64,000 nt of DNA from assembly GCF_002775205.1 (NCBI RefSeq), contig NC_036446.1, positions 13,020,565 through 13,084,564 on the forward strand, in the 5' to 3' direction. Source of the DNA: Xiphophorus maculatus. Lineage: Eukaryota > Chordata > Actinopteri > Cyprinodontiformes > Poeciliidae. The notes under the pieces are model-generated. The model was given only the letters and a program-made list of their open reading frames with translations. It made no database searches and was not told the origin of the DNA. Shown piece by piece: positions 32,937-43,650 of the stretch (its first letter is position 1; every line of letters starts with the position of its first letter). The position numbers and the translations under genes were made by a program.

Positions 32937-34932
32937 GGAGTCAGATATGAAAACTGACGAGGAAGAAAGTGACCGCTTCTCTTCTTCGGCACTAAAACTC
33001 TACGAAACGCAGTTTTTCTGCTTCACCCCTCAGACCTGCATGGTTCGGATCCACAGCTCCTTCCACGAAAGCCTGTGCGACACTTTAGCCTTGGTGGAGA
33101 AGGTGTGTGTCAGGGAGCTGGGGAAGAGCGGGACGGATGTGCCCGAGGAGCTGCTCCGGACCCGGGCCAGAGAGTGCACCCGCCAGCTGCAGCAGTTCCT
33201 GGAGAAGCGCTTCAAGCAGCTGTCGGAGCGGATGGAGGCGCTGCTAATGAGCCGATGTTTCACCATACCACCGAATGTCCTGCTGCCCGAGGACCAGCCC
33301 CATGAGAAATACCCCCAGGATGTACAGGTGAGGGAACGGAAGGGTTAATAAATACCGTCTCTGTTTCACAACAGTGAATGGGAGTCTAGGCCTGTCGCAA
33401 TAAGTCGATTAATCGCATGATTAAAACCAGCTCAGTAATTTCCTTTTGCACGATTTATCGTTTTTTCACTTGGTCAAAAATTAGATGACAAAAGTTTTCA
33501 GTCTGGTGCTTCGATCTGAACTAGACCTTTTTTTTGAAGGACAATTTTGTTTACAGAGACTTCATAATTCATTATATTTGTTGTTTCTGTTGTTTTCTTT
33601 ATTGATTTTTAATATTTAAAATGTCTTCCAGTTCCAGTATTAAATGTTGACTAGAATTTAAAGATTATTGATCTCTGAGAATGCGTTCTCTTGTATCGTT
33701 AAGCCATCATTGGTATATTACTAAAAAATATCTTAAAGCAACAATAGTATCATTTATCGCAACAACAATATCATCCACAATATCTGTCATTGTGGCAGGC
33801 CTAAGTTGGACTAATTTAGATAAATACTTTTCACATTTTGTTAGTCTATTGTGATTTTATGCTATTAATAACTTTAGTCTTGCTTTTGGGTTGTTTTGAA
33901 AAATATAAAACCATTTAATTGCAGCTCTGGCTGTGTGTGAAGGTTTGTTGTTATGCTGGCAGGTGAAGCTGTGCCTTAAAGGGACAATTTTTGTTTTGCT
34001 TGGTTTCTAAAATCATCCTTCTGTACAATGGATTATTAGGGCCAGACTACAATAATTTTTGTTTAATTGCAAGAATACAGTTATAATTCTAACAGAAAAA
34101 GCTTATTGAGATTATAAGATGTTTTTTTTTTTTTACGAGAACAAACATTAGTTAACATGATCTGACATAATCCACTCAATTCATGTGGTTATTTCTTTGA
34201 AATAGTTGTTTGTGTGATCATTTCAAATCATGCTACTGATAATAATTTGATACTGATGTGTTAAAAGATTAAGTATTAATCTTTTAACACAGCAGTAATT
34301 TTTAGCCTGGTCATAATATTCCATTGTAGAGTTTACCTAAATTTAAAATAAAAGTTTTAAAACATGCTTGACAAACAAGATGGTGGCCCTGTGCATGCTG
34401 ACATCACTCTGATTGATGGAAACTCAAAAAGTGCATTAGTATGGAAAAAAATTCCAGATTTTCCAAAAATTAAATCTTCAAAAACCAAAACTTTGATTAA
34501 TTGATAAAATATACTTTTTGCCCAGCTCTAGTCTTATCTAGCACCTTGTTCAGCAACAAATAATGACAACATCTGTAGTTGTTTTGTGTCTCAATCGTTT
34601 CTACGTGATAAATCTAACTTCTCTGTTGGTGCTGCTCCATCCAGGAAGTGCTGAAGCTCGAGTCGTCGCTGGCAGACCTCCACAGAGCCTACGAGGCAGA
34701 GGTCTGTGCCAGACAAGCTCTGCTGGCCGAGCTGGAGGAGCAGAGGGAGGTTCAGCAGCAGCTGGACGACATCCTGTCCTGGGTCAGAGAGACGCAGGCA
34801 GCCTGGGCGAAGGAAGGGAACGGAAACTTCCAGGAAAGCTTCCGCCTCGTCATGCAGTCCGTCAAGAAACTGCAGAAGGCCGTCAATGAGGTTCTGGTCC
34901 ACAGCAGAAACACTGAGCTGCAATGTAAATAA
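32923..34932 (+). CDS. mis12: MIS12 kinetochore complex subunit
   Basis: Component of the MIS12 (MIND) complex, which links inner centromere chromatin to the NDC80 complex at the kinetochore. Coding exons are 32923-33327 and 34645-34932, with junction CAG|GTGAGG..CCATCCAG|GAAGTG. They total 693 nt, giving 230 aa (human 205). Family signatures: QFFCFTPQTCMVRI (30-43), IPPNVLLPED (115-124) and RQALLAELEEQ (158-168, coiled coil). The C-terminal helix carries FQESFRLVMQSVKKLQKAV. The N terminus is about 20 residues longer than in human. An inner Met at residue 9 is an alternative start, but the first ATG has A at -3 and G at +4. The 1.3 kb intron holds a MITE. A poly(A) signal follows at 34986. 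Confidence 0.96.
33387..33803. mobile_element. MITE in the MIS12 intron
   Basis: The left end 'taggcctgtcgcaataa' and right end '..attgtggcaggccta' are imperfect inverted repeats. The interior is AT-rich and non-coding ('cgattaatcgcatgattaa', '..atcgcaacaacaatatcatcc'). Such 'AGGCCTGTCGCAAT' elements resemble non-autonomous hAT families, but no clear target duplication was found. Confidence 0.7.
34258..34290. repeat. Perfect 14-bp hairpin in the MIS12 intron
   Basis: 'gtgttaaaagatta', then agtat, then its exact reverse complement. Same arm and loop length as the hairpin at 10216-10248 but different sequence. Confidence 0.85.
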
Positions 34933-34985
34933 TAGAACATTGAGGGGATGTTTTTTTTAATGTTTAGAGGGCTATATATGTACAC

Positions 34986-34991
34986 AATAAA
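34986..34991 (+). terminator. MIS12 polyadenylation signal
   Basis: Canonical AATAAA 54 nt after the stop codon, which would give a very short 3' UTR. Confidence 0.75.
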
Positions 34992-35057
34992 ATGACAGAC
35001 GCAGAAGCTCACTGATTTCTGAGTCAATTTTTTCACAAGAAGAAATGCCATTGTTCT

Positions 35058-35072
35058 CCAGTAGGGGGCGCC
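35058..35072 (+). promoter_or_regulatory. Canonical CTCF motif downstream of MIS12
   Basis: CCAGTAGGGGGCGCC is an essentially perfect CTCF core, about 70 bp past the MIS12 poly(A) signal. A second plus-strand match (TCAGTAGGGGGCAGC) is at 38321-38335. Confidence 0.65.
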
Positions 35073-35299
35073 GTGTCCATGTGTTACTCAGTTTGGAGAA
35101 ATGCATCTGTGTCAAATAAATGAACTTTACCAGTTGACCCAGAATGTTGCTTAATTAGTCAATATGTTGTAATTACTTGGATTTTACAGTTAAATGACCG
35201 TCATTTTGATGATTTGAATTTTTTTTTTTTTTACATTTTACAAACTGGTTCACAGCCCTCTCCTTTAACAATTTATTTAATTGCATTTTTTTCCCATAC

Positions 35300-35650
35300 A
35301 CTATTGCATCAGTATGACATAACTATTGTTCCTTTGCACGTGACGTCACGCTCTCCAGAATGCCGCCCACTCCGCCATGACGGCCGTCAAAACAACCTGA
35401 GCTCCTTTAAAGCTAGTCTGAAAACACATCTGTATCCTAATATGGCTTCTATTGATTTCACTTTAAAAATGGTCATAGGCTGATGCGCGGTCGGGTGTTG
35501 AAAAAGACAAGGGTGCAAAACCAAACTTGTCATTTTATAACTTTTAATGAGGAAAAGTATGGCGGTGACGGATAGCAGCCGTTAATGATAATGACTGGCA
35601 GCCAGCCCTTGGCGTAACCGCGGATCTGCAGTGAACATTTTCACAAGGTA
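35300..35650 (+). promoter_or_regulatory. Candidate promoter and non-coding first exon
   Basis: CpG-containing segment with overlapping E-box and CRE (CACGTGACGTCACG at 35337-35350), 'ccgccatgacggccgtc' at 35370-35386, and a strong splice donor 'cacaag|gtaaga' at 35647/35648. This combination could be the start of a plus-strand transcript whose next exon is not visible. No coding frame is assigned. Confidence 0.3.
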
Positions 35651-36030
35651 AGAAGATAAGCGTTTATAAGTATGATTGCAAATATATCAAATATCGCACT
35701 ATGGAGAAGTTACGTGGCTAAACAACAGTTACTATGGAGACAGTTCCGCACTGTCAGGTAGCCTAGCATATATGGAAAAAACTGGTTAGCATCTCTTCTT
35801 TTGTACGTTTTTAAGTCTGCCCCGTTTATAACTTAATGATATAAATCATATTTTGGGAATTCAGACAAAGCTGGTAATTTGATCAAGACGTCAGGAGGGA
35901 GGAAGTATGGGTCGGTTTCTAAGCTAGCTGTTTGATACGTTTGTAAATACCGCCGTCCTTGAAACCCAACCAGGTGTACGGTACTACGGAGTACGGAGCC
36001 CTCTAGGGGACATGGGGATTTTTTTTTCTT

Positions 36031-36280
36031 TTGCGTTCCCTCGCAAAACTTTTGCGTTACCTCGCAATACTTTTGCGTTACCTCGCAAACCTTTTGCGTT
36101 ACCTCGCAAAACTTTTGCGTTACCTCGCAATACTTTTGCGTTACCTCGCAAACCTTTTGCGTTACCTCGCAAAACTTTTGCGTTACCTCGCAATACTTTT
36201 GCGTTACCTCGCAAACCTTTTGCGTTACCTCGCAAAAACTTTTGCGTTCCCTCGCAAATGTTTTGCGTTACCTCGCAATA
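36031..36280. repeat. 22-23 bp hairpin satellite, left arm, ~12 units
   Basis: Units are variants of 'cttttgcgttacctcgcaa' plus two or three bases. Each unit contains the inverted pair TTGCG…CGCAA around a 6-nt loop. Units 1-9 cycle aaa/ata/aac spacers, a three-unit higher-order period. The array makes false repetitive peptides such as LRGNAKV in the six-frame translation. Confidence 0.95.
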
Positions 36281-36715
36281 CTGTACTGGTCAGTTATGCA
36301 GCATAATTGAATACTGTAAGCCTTTCCTACGGTGGGCGCCGTACTTTATGCTTTAATATAAGGTTATGTGAGGTATTTCCATGAATTTTAGTATCTTTTT
36401 GTGAAATATCTGAAGTTTTATATCTTTCCTTAGGATAGAAAGGCGCCACAAACCTACGATATAAACAGAAACTTTCCGTAAGTAGGAAAGAAATAAAAAC
36501 ACATTATAATTTGGACTATTTCTGAGTTATTATCGCGGTTAATAAATCATCTGACAGTTTTGATTGTGTCTCTGTTGTGTTCTGAATGGTTTAAAGAGCT
36601 GCTTTCAGTGCCGCTCCATCTTAGCCTTAACAGACATAAACATGCAGTAATAAATCGATTTTCAATCAGTGTTTTGCACCAAGCAGTTTTTACTGTTAAC
36701 AAGTTTTTATTATTA

Positions 36716-37035
36716 AAAACACGACAAACTAATGATGGTAAAGGGCCGCACTAGGTTAACTCTGGGAATCTCATCTGTCCGTGTATCAATCAACTCCAAA
36801 CCTTTTCTTTGTTCTGTCACAATTATCGATTTATTCCATTTTGATGATTATGCTCCAAACTTTGCAAGGACTGACCGCCCCGCTCACCGCTTCCTAAAAC
36901 ACACAAAGCCAGTATCCTTCCCATTCATACCTGGTGACGTCACTCCCACGTCGACACACCTAAGTGTCAAAGCCGCTGCTCCTGTCATATCAATAATTAT
37001 TTATTTCATTCATATGGCTCTTACAGAGCCTCAGT
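36716..37035. other. Spacer of the inverted-repeat element
   Basis: About 320 bp of single-copy-looking DNA between the two arms. It includes a CRE-like 'ggtgacgtcactcccacg' near 36932-36949. The 101-codon frame crossing it has no recognised family. Confidence 0.5.
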
Positions 37036-37462
37036 GAAAACTTGTTTATTATTATTAACTGTTTGGTGCAAAACACTGATTGAAAATCGATTCATTTATT
37101 ACTGATGTTTATGTCTGTTAAGGTCAAGATGGAACTGAAAGCAGCTCTTTAAACCATTCAGACTACGAACACAGCAGAGACACAATCAAAACTGTCAGAT
37201 GATTTATTAACCGCGATAATAACTCAGAAATAGTCCAAATTATAATGTATTTTTATTTCTTTCCTACTTACGGAAGGTTTCTGTTTATATCGTAGGTTTG
37301 TGGTGCCTTTCTAAAGAAAGATATAAAACTTCAGATATTTCACAAAAAGATATTAAAATTCATGGAAATACCTCACATAACCTTATATTAAAGCATAAAG
37401 TACGGCGCCCACCGTAAGAAAGGCTTACAGTATTCAGTTATGCTGCATAACTGACCAGTACA

Positions 37463-37590
37463 GTATTGCGAGGTAACGCAAAACATTTGCGAGGTAACGC
37501 AAAAGTATTGCGAGGTAACGCAAAAGGTTTTGCGAGGTAACGCAAAAGTTTTGCGAGGTAACGCAAAAGTATTGCGAGGTAACGCAAAAG
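37463..37590. repeat. 21-22 bp hairpin satellite, right arm, 6 units
   Basis: Reverse-oriented units 'tattgcgaggtaacgcaaaag', only about half as many as in the left arm. Confidence 0.95.
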
Positions 37591-37626
37591 AAAAAAAATT
37601 CCCCATGTCCCCTAGAGGGCTCCGTA

Positions 37627-40600
37627 GACCTTAATGTGTGCATAACAGAAGAATATTTATTAATTTTATATTACCATTTATTTGAAAAATTTTTTTTACA
37701 TCCAGAAAGGATCGTCATTATTGTTTATTTATGAAGCGTTTTAAAAAAACAAAAACAAAGTGTCGTTCAGGTATATCATAAGTGAAGATAATAATAGTAA
37801 TAGCAATACTAGTAATAATACTGTAGATGTTAGGTTAGAGTTTTTGTGCCATAATATCCTTTATACAAGACAGTGCCTTGCAAAAGAGTCCATTATTCAT
37901 CACAAACTTTAATGCATTTTGAAATAAAAAAAAAAAAATCATATTTAGTGTTGATATTTCCAACTTTTAAAGATTCCAGGTGATGGGTGTTGCAGATTAG
38001 CTATAAACTCTGTGATGCAGGTATTAGATGGTCTGGATCTGTCCCCAAATAGATGCTCAAATTAAAAAGTAGACAAACACAATGTAGTGTAAGGGATACA
38101 AGGTTTTGAATTCTAGTGAAATTTATCCACTTGTTAAAGATTTGAGGTAAAGTTTAAGGGTAAACTTACAAAACAATACCACAAAGCTTTGAACATCTCA
38201 GAGCAATGTTTAATTCACCGAAATGGAAAGAGAAACCCATGGTAACTCTGGAGGAGATGCAGAGATCCTCCACAGTGTGGAAAAATTCAACAGCTATGAA
38301 TAACCATATATACGTTTTCATCAGTAGGGGGCAGCATTTGCGTACTCTATCCATTGTACACATAGTAGTAAAATATTGAAATTCAGGCTATAAAAGCACT
38401 TATTTGAAATTTTTTTGAACAAATTATGTCAAATGACATGTCAATGGGAATGATTATTTGTCTAATTATATTTTTCAATGTAAATAAATAGACTTGAAAT
38501 AAGGTAGTATGTCTTATGCACGGGGGAATTTTGTTCATTTAATGAAAGCTTCTACAGTTAAAACTGAAGTATGTTTCATGTCTCTTATTTTAATTTAATG
38601 CTGCGGTGTCACATCTTTGTGGAAAAATAAAGCCAAGCAAACGCTATGGTCAAACTTAATGATAAACTTTTAATCTTATGTTGAGCGAATACTGAAGGAT
38701 AGTTAGACTAGTAAAGCGGATGGAGCATGTTTTCTGTCTAAACCAAGTAAAGCAGAACTAACTTAGTGGCGAAACAACAACAGGTCGAATGCAAACAGGC
38801 AGCATTTGTTGTAGCGTTCTTCAGGTCTGTTTGTGTGTTTGCCAGTTGTGGCTGACATGAAAAATGATCAGTCCAAATGGAGAGGTGCGAGAACCACTTT
38901 CTGTTTTTAGAGCTTTCTGCATCCTAACGATCGCTCATTCAAAAGTGACTGTCTGGAAATAACCTCTAATACAAGCAGCAGGCATTTAAAATAAACTGTT
39001 TAAAATATACTAATTGTTGTGCTTAATTTTACTCTTTTAAAATCAACTCTAATGGATGTAAAATCCACAGAGCTGCGTTCAGAGTCGGTACTGCTCATAT
39101 TAAACGCCCTGTTTTTTCTTCTTCAGACGTGAAATCTCCAAGTAAAAATTTATTCAGCCAGTTGATAGTTTATGAAATGTCATTCTTTGATTTAAAAAGA
39201 AATGGGTGAAATATTCATGCATGCTGTAGTGTCTTTCAGCAGCGGTGAAATCCAGTCATAATTTCTGGTTTAGATTCAGTCATACAGCAGCAGAGCTGTC
39301 AACATGTTTTACAAGTAAAAGTAGAAATAAGCTCTGCCTCCTCTCTGTTTCTGTTGATTTTTATCTAATTGTTCCAGAGATTTTCTTCTTATTCTGTAAG
39401 GTTTTATTTTTGTCCTGCGTCTTTTTGATGATCCTCTGATTCCCGTAAATTTTTTTACATGACGCTCCAACCTCTTGATCAAAATTCTTGTCTTGCTGCC
39501 CAGCCATGAAGACTTTTTATCCAGACAAGCTGCTGTTTGGTAAAAAAAAAAAAAAAATTACCTCACAGTCTAGACTAGTTGTCGTTCTTTAATCTTTGTG
39601 TCTGCTATTTCAATGGTATTAAATTTATTTTATACCCCATAAATGTTCCCCATTCTGTCATGTCACAACCACAAACGTTTTATGTGACAGTGACGTTCAA
39701 GAAAATGTTAGATTTTCACTACACTTAGCTTCATCTTTTGGGGGTTTTCTGTACCAACTTTGTACATCTAGAGATTGTAGACTTTGACTGGACCATTCTC
39801 AAACATGAATATAATTTGATCTGAACCATTATTTTCCTCTCCTGATTGTATGTTTTGGGTCGTTGTGCTGCTGGAAGACAAGCTCAAATCTTTTGTACCC
39901 TCTAGAAAGCTGTTCTCAGCCATTACTCTGATTAGAAAAGCTTCCTCACAGCATGATGCAGCCACCACCATGTTTCAGATGAGGATTGCTGTGTTCAACC
40001 ATAACATTTTTTATGTAGGCTAAAAAGTTCACCTTTGGTCCAGCAACATTTAGAAGAGCACATTCTTTGCTGTATTTACTTGAATCTGATCTTGTGCCAT
40101 TTTATTGAGACATTTATTTACATTTTTATGTGTGAAAATGTGAAAACCACACAATATTTTCCTTGTATTTCACTGTTATATCCGCCTATCACATACAGTT
40201 TAATTAAAGCCCACAAAAGTTTTAGTTGTAAAAAGACTCTTTTGTTATAGAGTCTTAATATACAATCAGACATGGTAGAGAACTCAAATCTTGTTCTCAA
40301 GTAACCATCCAAGAAATTACTCAAGTTATAGTAAAAAGTATTTTATAAAAAGGCTACTTGATTGATTATTTGATTAAAATACCTGATTCTATGCTTCATT
40401 TAAAAATGTCGGAGGAAAATCTAAAATGATGCACAAATTCTGATATTTTAAAGACTGAAATGGAAAAAAATAGGACAAATAAATTTGTACAAAATAGCAA
40501 ATTCAGCAGATTTCAACAAACAGGTCACACTTTAATATAAGCTGTGTCCGAATCCGGGGTCTACATCCTTCGAAGGACGGATTTGTAGGCCGATTACGTC

Positions 40601-42844
40601 ATAGCGTGGCGACAAGGCCTGTCCGAATTCGAAGACTCCTTCACATGCGGCCTCCAAATGTGTCCTTCTTTTCCCCAGATTTGAAGGATGGGTCTGGTGT
40701 ATCCTTCACGACCCACCATATCCCATAATTCATTGCGGGTCCAAACCGGGCGTTCCGGGAGAGCGACAATAGCGGCGAAGAGTGACAAATTATTTTGTTA
40801 CATTACACTTTAAGTGACACGTGATTTTGTACAACGTTTTTAGGCGACAATGTAAGTGTGTAAGTCTCAAATATCTGCTCGGTTCACTAAAACATAACCT
40901 TATTGCAACCTAAGTATTCATTTGCAGAAAATGAGAAACGGTCAAAATAAGGAAAAAGATGCAGAGCTTTCAGACGCCAAATAATGCAAGGAAAACACGT
41001 TCATGTTCATTTAGTAATATGTTCATTTAATACTAATGTTTTAACTCAGGAAGAGTTCAGAAATCAATATTTGGTGTAAAAACCAGGAGGCTTTCAATGG
41101 GGCTCAGTGCAGTGGACTCTTCAGGTTTTCCTGTATTAAAACTGAAAGTATTGACGGAGGAGGAGAATCCTCACATTGTTAGTCTTGGCCGTTTGTGCAG
41201 AGACGGTGATAATTATATGCAGCATCAGCAAGCTTCACTGAGTGACCATGAGTTTATCTGCACATTTTTTCAGTGAGTGTGTGCAGAAAGTGTGAGCTGC
41301 GGCGTGTCTTCATCCTAATCGTGAGCTTGTACCTGCGGGCCGCAGAGTGACTGAGCGTGTGAATCAACATTAGTGTCTGAGTGAAGACAACATATGGACA
41401 GTGCCCTCCTTCCTGTTGGGAGGGGACGAGCGTGGCTCTCTGTGAACCACAGCCTCACCTTTGACCTCTCGGGATCACACAAAGAAAACGGCATGCACAC
41501 ACGGAGACCCAGATACCTACACATACGTCCTCAGATATATGTCCACTCCCAGCCGGCCAGCTGTCCCCACCGCCAGCGCGTCCTGCGCAGAGAGGAGGGG
41601 AGAGCGGCTGTTTGCTTAGGCCGAGAGGGAGAGCGACTCAGGAATCCACTGTGACTTTCTTTAGCCCACGTGTCACCCAGCAGGAAAACCAACACACCGC
41701 AGCAGAACCTCTTTTCCTTCTTTAAACACATGTTGCTCGATGAGATGTCACCAGTAAAGAAGAAAAAACAGATCTGGATGATCACAAGTTGACTGGAAAG
41801 AAGAAAAAAACCCTCCAGGAACTTTGGTTTGTGGAAATTAAAAGATAACTTGAAAACAATCGGGCATAGGGACTTGTCTTTCTTTAGAATATTCTTAAAA
41901 TTGAATTACTTTTATCTTAGACGCGCAAATAAACAAACAAAAACATTTTAACCCCTTCAGACCGACCAAAGTTTTATCCAAATAATTTTTACATCCCTTC
42001 AGCATTGAAATAAAGGCAGAACAGACATTTTTTGACAAGATTATACTAGACATACTGAACTTATAGATATATTATTATTCTTTTTCATGTTTATGAATCT
42101 TTTCATTAGGTTAGAACTGATGTGAAATTGATTTGCCCACCACTAAACAGTTTACGTCAGCTGTCCACAAATTACAGCTCTCTTTACTCCCCCTGGTGGC
42201 ACTTCATGGTAGTCCACAAAATGGCGGCAGCAAAAGTTGGCACAAAACACGTCAGTTGGTTGTTCATCAATAACTGAATAATTGTTCTTTTTTTTTTTTT
42301 TAAATATCTTCTGCCAGGTATTCTTTACCCAACTGATATATAAATAATGACAGAACAATATTTTGGCATTTTTAAATTCTGCACCCATAAATTAACCAAT
42401 GTATCTAACAAAAACTAAAACTACTGCTCTAATTAATAAAAATTCAAAACCAAACTGAAACTTTCATCAGCTTTATTTATGAAGAGCTCTAACACCAGCC
42501 ACAGCTGAAATAAAGTGCTGCATATCAGTAATAAGATTAAAGAGAGATGATAAAGAACACAATAAAATGGCAGAGTTAAACAGAAATACCAATAAAAATC
42601 AAGTAAAACAAAGGTTCAGTTGAATTGAAGGGCAATGAGTAAAAATATGTTTTCAACCAGGTTTTAAAAATGGACGGTGAAGGGGCTTATATAATTAATA
42701 ATAACCAATAAAAGCTAGCAAACACTCTAAAAACGAATTAAAGCTAAATGAATTAGACAAACAAAAAGTCACAATGAAATTAAACTATAATAAAACTATT
42801 GTGACCCAGGTTCTAAAAAGCTGAGATATGCCCACCTTTATATT
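37627..42844. other. Gene-free stretch with scattered repeats
   Basis: No supportable coding exon. A CTCF-like site lies on the plus strand at 38321-38335 and one on the minus strand at 42188-42202 (GTGCCACCAGGGGGA). 39780-40000 contains phrases common in fish Tc1-associated repeats ('gggtcgttgtgctgctggaa', 'gcatgatgcagccaccacca'). 40545-40880 begins 'gctgtgtccgaatcc' and is GC-richer, a type I recall as an interspersed repeat. 41290-41660 is unique-looking with no frame of interest. Confidence 0.5.
40545..40800. repeat. 'TGTCCGAAT' interspersed repeat
   Basis: Contains 'ctgtgtccgaatccggggtc', 'atccttcgaaggacgga', 'gcctgtccgaattcgaag' and 'cccataattcattgcgggtc', phrases typical of a dispersed fish DNA repeat. 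Boundaries are approximate. Confidence 0.5.
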
Positions 42845-43240
42845 CATTCCACCAAATATTGGTTTCTGAACTCTTCCCGAGTTAAAATATTAATATTGTT
42901 GTTTCGAAATGAATATGAACTTGTTTTCTTTGCATTATTTGAGGTTTAAAAGCTCTGCATCTTTTTTCGTTATTTTGACCATTTCTCATTTTCTGCACAT
43001 AAATACTAAATTTTTGCTTTGCATTTCAGAGACAAGTTGTCAGTAGTTCATAGAATTAAAAGAACAATGTTCATTTTACTCAAACATATACCCATCCATC
43101 CATCCATCCATCCATCCATTTTTTTCCGCTTTATCTGGAAGAATCTGATTCCTATAAATTAGGTAAAAGATTATATACCTATAAAGAGTAAAAACCGAGA
43201 AAATGATCATTTTACGTGGACTCTTAATTTTTTTCCAGAG
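42845..43240 (+). repeat. Second copy of the Tc1/mariner MITE, interrupted
   Basis: Matches 17160-17450 throughout ('ccaaatattggtttctgaac', 'tgcattatttgagg', 'tttcagagacaagtt', '..ttttccagag'). Both terminal repeats are degraded. A short tail-like insert at 43093-43173 splits it. Confidence 0.85.
43093..43173 (-). mobile_element. Very short SINE/LINE tail insertion
   Basis: 'ccatccatccatccatcc' plus 'ttccgctttatctgg' is the reverse of the 3' tail found in the SINE at 48941-49292. The flanks repeat 'atatacc' on both sides (43086-43092 and 43173-43179), suggesting a target duplication. Confidence 0.6.
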
Positions 43241-43339
43241 ATATCTGTTGTAAACAGAGATGGTAGTAACTAGTTACATTTACATGAGTAATCTTTTTTA
43301 GAAAAATGTTCCTTTAGCAGTAGTTTTAAAACACAGTAT

Positions 43340-43650
43340 AGGTTTGAACAATATATCTGAAAAAATATTTCATATCAGTCATTATTGAGTATTTCTTTTG
43401 TTTTAAATATCTGAAACACTCCCAAACGGGTGACGTAACCTTTCCTGTTTTATCCAGTTTTCACGCCACACTGTTGTTTTTTTTTTTTTTAAGCAGTTAT
43501 AAGTAAGGCACAGTGGCCAAACCTGTGCAAGTTACTCAGCAGGTTGTCGCTAGGTAACCAAAGAATGAGTGAGTTGCTAGGTAACCAGAGAGTGAGTGAG
43601 TTGAAGCCACCAACCTTCTAACTGACATTTAAGTCTTTATTGTCCGATAT
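43340..43650 (+). repeat. Family G copy 3
   Basis: Shares 'atttcatatcagtcattatt', 'ttgttttaaatatctgaaac', 'gtaacctttcctgttttatcc' and 'gctaggtaaccaaagaatg' with copies 1 and 2. X-box GTTGCTAGGTAAC at 43573-43585. No hAT insertion in this copy. Confidence 0.75.

Larger units (their letters stand above)
35992..37626. mobile_element. Long inverted-repeat (foldback-like) element
   Basis: The left end 'tacggagccctctagggg', followed by 'acatgggga', is matched by its complement ending at 37626. The arms stay complementary inward for roughly 600-720 bp, to about 36715 and back from about 37036. They include the blocks 'gtactttatgctttaatata', 'aacctacgatataaacag', 'ttattatcgcggttaata' and 'caatcagtgttttgcacc'. 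A spacer of about 320 bp separates them. Each arm carries a 21-23 bp satellite. No transposase is seen. The identical ends next to TA suggest a DNA transposon, but the superfamily is not identified. Confidence 0.85.

Noticed and set aside
33030..33305. Frames overlapping MIS12 exon 1 on both strands
   Set aside because: Shadow frames; the MIS12 frame has clear family motifs and good splice junctions.
36031..36280. CRISPR-like array of regular short repeats
   Set aside because: Units are directly adjacent with 2-3 nt differences and no unique spacers, in a vertebrate nuclear context.
35984..36356. Repetitive-peptide frames (LRGNAKV, FALPRK, LRYLA) in several frames
   Set aside because: All arise from the hairpin satellite; the unit stays open in several frames at once. 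Not a repeat protein.
37388..37643. Matching repetitive frames on the minus strand
   Set aside because: Inverted copy of the same satellite.
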